A model generated the notes under the pieces. It worked only from the letters and a program-made list of their open reading frames with translations. It ran no database searches and was not told the DNA's origin. A program made the translations under genes and the position numbers. Positions 61,556-64,000 of a DNA stretch of 64,000 nt are shown piece by piece. How positions within the stretch are numbered: the stretch's first letter is position 1; each line of letters opens with the position of its first letter. Origin of the DNA: Myrica gale (lineage: Eukaryota; Streptophyta; Magnoliopsida; Fagales; Myricaceae); the NCBI GenBank assembly GCA_963930655.1, contig OZ005620.1, forward strand, positions 19,349,001 through 19,413,000. The letters run 5' to 3'.

Positions 61556-64000
61556 ATGGATAAGTGGGTGGTAAGAAAGCCACGCAGCGTGGAGTCTTCT
61601 AATACTCCCAACGTAGATACTAATTCTGAAATGGATAGTAGTTCAAAAAGACCTCGCATTATGTTTAGTCCGGATGATGTTATTGCTGACCCAGGGTTAC
61701 GTAAACCTATTGAGGAATATGATGTTGGGATTAGAGATCAAGTTCGTAGGGAGTACTTGATCAAAGGTCCATTTCAACCCCGTGGCCATGATTTTCCCAA
61801 GAAGCAATACGGGCAAGAAATGAGGGGTTTTAGGGAGGTATGGTTTAAAGATTTTAATTGGTTGGAATATAGTGTATCAAAGGATGAAGCATATTGCTTG
61901 TGGTGTTATCTGTTTAGGCGACCTAGAAGAGGGAAGTCTGGGGGAGATAAGTTTACATCTACTGGATTTAGCAATTGGAAAAAGGCCGTGGAAGTTTTTG
62001 GTGAACATGTTGGTGCACATGATAGTGCTCACAATGAAGCTAGAAGACAATGCGAAACACTTGAAAATCAGCGGCAAAGTGTGTCACACATGTTATCCGC
62101 ACACGGACACAATCAAGAGAATGATTATCGCATTCGTTTAACAGCGATTTTAGATGTCATTCGTTATCTTTTGGTACGAGGATTAGCTTTCCGTGGTCAT
62201 GACGAGTCTGAGAGTTCAATAAGCAAGGGCAATTTTCTTGAGCTTCTGGACGTGTTTTGCAAACGTGAAGAAAAGGTTGCTAAGACACTTAACACTAATG
62301 CTCCTGGAAACAACCATATGACTGCTCCAAATATTCAGAAGGAAATGACGAGTGCTTGTGCAGCTCAGACCACACTTGCCATCATTAAAGAAATTAGAGA
62401 TGGATTTTATTCTCTTATGGTTGATGAGTCTCGAGACAATTCAGTGAAGGAGCAAATGGCAGTGGTTTTGAGATTTGTGAACATACGTGGACAAGTGATT
62501 GAAAGGTTACTTGGTGTGGAACATGTTCCTGATACTTGCTCTGAATCTTTGAAAAAAAGTATAGACAAATTGTTTGCAAGACATGGGTTGTCAATATCCA
62601 GATTGAGAGGTCAAGGGTATGATGGGGCATCAAACATGCGAGGAGAGTTCAATGGGTTGAAGTCACTCATTTTTAGGGACAATCCTTCTGCTATCTATAT
62701 CCACTGTTTTGCTCACCAACTCCAATTGGCTATTGTGAGTATTGCAAAGAATAACTTGCAAGTTGGTGATTTTATTGGTTATACTTCCCAGATTGTGAAT
62801 ATGGTCAGAGCGTCATGTAAAAGGAAAGATGCTCTTCGACAAAGTTTTCATGAGAATATTGTGGAACGGTTGGACAAAGGAGAGATTTCTAGTGGAAGGG
62901 GCAAAAATCAAGAAATCAGTCTCACACGACCAGGTGATTATTATATTTCATTATCTATGATTAATATAATTTTTTTATTTGTTTATAGTTTTATAATTCT
63001 TATAATATTGTAGGTGACACTCGTTGGGGTTCATACCACCGTACAATAATCCGTCTCTTCACTATGTGGTCATCAGTATTGGACGTGCTTGAACACATAA
63101 AAGATGATGGTACTCTCCCAGAACAAAGATGCTCGGCTATGAGTTTGATGGATAAGATGGAGAATTTTGAGTTTGTATTCACTATGCATCTGTTGAGGAA
63201 TATATTGGGAATTACAAATGAATTGTCACAAGCCTTACAGCGAAAAGATCAAGATATTGTTATTGCTATGGGTTTGGTTGGAGTTGTGAAAGAACAGTTG
63301 CAAGAAATGAGAGATATAGAATGGGATGGATTCTTGGAAGAAGTCAAAACTTTTTGTGTGGATAAATCTGTTAGTGTGCCGAATATGGAAGACATTATAC
63401 TAACTCGTAGTCGTTCGAGGCGTGGAGGGCAAAGTATTACTTATTTCCATCATTTTCGTGTGGAAATATATTGTCAAGTTATTGATTTGATCATTCAGGA
63501 GATGAATAGTCGGTTCACAGTAGCAAATACAGAGTTACTTATTTGCATAGCATGCCTTGATCCAAAAAATTCATTCTCAGCGTTTGATCATGCTAAGTTA
63601 CGTCGTCTTGCTGAGCTTTATCCAGAAGATTTCACAACAGATGATCATTTGATACTTAGAAATCAGCTTAATACCTATATTAGAGATGTCAGAAGAAATG
63701 CTGCTTTTTCTAGACTTGAAGATATTGGAGGTCTTGCTATGAAGATGGTTGAGACCAAAAAGAATACTCTATTTCCATTAGTTTATCGACTCATTGAGTT
63801 GGCATTGGTCTTACCAGTTGCAACTGCGACCGTTGAAAGAGTATTTTCTGCAATGAATATCATCAAGAGTGATTTGCGTAACAGGATGGAGGATGACTGG
63901 ATGAATGATTGCATGGTAGTATACATCGAGCAAGAAATTTTTAAAAATATTGAGAACGAAGCTATTTTGCAATATTTCCAGAAGATGCAAAAACGTAGGA
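61556..64000 (+). CDS. hAT transposase (TTF zinc finger, DUF4371, C-terminal dimerisation), partial at window end
   Basis: Exon 1 is 61556-62933 and exon 2 starts at 63014 after an 80-bp GT-AG intron (R-P-G/D-T-R-W-G junction). The frame stays open to base 64000, about 788 residues so far. The N-terminus has a basic region and TTF-type zinc finger (YCLWCYLFRR … FSNWKKAVEVFGEHVGAHDS). The DUF4371 region includes LMVDESRDNSVKEQM and GQGYDGASNMRGEFNGL with the catalytic-type CFAHQLQLA. The hAT dimerisation block near 63800-63940 reads LPVATATVERVFSAMNIIKSDLRNRM, split at ERVFSAM. There are no stops or frameshifts, so the element may be able to mobilise. The family resembles zinc finger MYM-type 1-like proteins. 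Confidence 0.92.

Larger units (their letters stand above)
59092..64000 (+). mobile_element. autonomous-type hAT element, left part (continues past the window)
   Basis: The left terminus is CAGAAGCGGATGTAGGGGGC, followed by GGCCCTGGGCGGCCGCCACC. This is the same layout as the right end of the non-autonomous element at 41356-42218. The GC-rich subterminal region holds a perfect palindrome at 59338-59373 and a very GC-rich block (59400-59700). The transposase gene begins at 61556. The right terminus is outside the window, so the 8-bp duplication (left copy would be GCTGAAAC, 59084-59091) cannot be checked. It inserted about 20 bp beyond the right MULE duplication. Confidence 0.85.

Overview
This window is nuclear DNA from a flowering plant, most likely a eudicot. 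The evidence is GT-AG introns in plant-specific gene families (R2R3-MYB, DREB2/ERF, ROH1/BYPASS1, a group B MAP kinase, GH28 polygalacturonase), an AT-rich intergenic background, and dense plant transposable elements (plant L1 LINE, hAT, FAR1-type MULE, TRIM and copia-like solo LTRs, MITEs). There is no bacterial operon, CRISPR array, rRNA or full tRNA gene. The species cannot be fixed from the sequence alone.

1-11.4 kb: two identical inverted-repeat arms of at least 745 bp (1-745 and 10657-11401) bracket 9.9 kb. Inside are a small chimeric gene joining the 5' end of a monodehydroascorbate reductase (MDAR) gene to the 3' end of a TBL acetyltransferase gene, a 6.2-kb L1 LINE with a clean 15-bp target duplication, and a broken DREB2-like gene. 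The DREB2-like gene carries a TRIM-type solo LTR and a frameshift.

11.4-17.6 kb: a conserved small cysteine-rich membrane protein gene (+), a probable two-exon small organellar protein gene (-), and an intact ROH1-like gene (-). 17.6-27.4 kb is a gene desert with MITEs, a 1.1-kb hAT-like element, and a tiny U6 snRNA retrocopy of about 25 nt plus poly(A) flanked by a perfect 14-bp duplication.

27.4-29.2 kb: an intact three-exon MYB103 orthologue, a secondary-wall regulator. 30-44 kb is transposon-rich. It holds three copies (A, C, B) of a poly(A)-tailed retroposon of about 0.85-0.97 kb with a conserved 5' hairpin and no long ORF, three non-autonomous hAT elements, and a degraded cytosolic HSP90 pseudogene split by a 1-kb solo LTR with a perfect 5-bp duplication.

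44.8-52.9 kb: an intact six-exon MPK4-type MAP kinase (+), a CCGGACCGG-rich MITE with a 9-bp duplication, and an intact five-exon polygalacturonase (-). 53.7-64 kb: a Tourist-like MITE; a 4.5-kb MULE with about 150-bp TIRs, a 9-10-bp duplication and a decayed FAR1-type transposase; then the 5' part of an apparently intact autonomous hAT element. The hAT transposase runs off the window, and a host short-chain dehydrogenase exon lies between its terminus and its transposase. The non-autonomous hAT copies at 34.5 and 41.4 kb share sequence and layout with this element.

The intact host genes (MYB103, MPK4, polygalacturonase, ROH1-like) are separate transcription units and no functional cluster is implied. 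No wholly new system could be proven. The best leads are the hairpin-headed retroposon family, the U6 micro-retrocopy, the MDAR-TBL chimera, the large perfect inverted repeat and the autonomous/non-autonomous hAT set.
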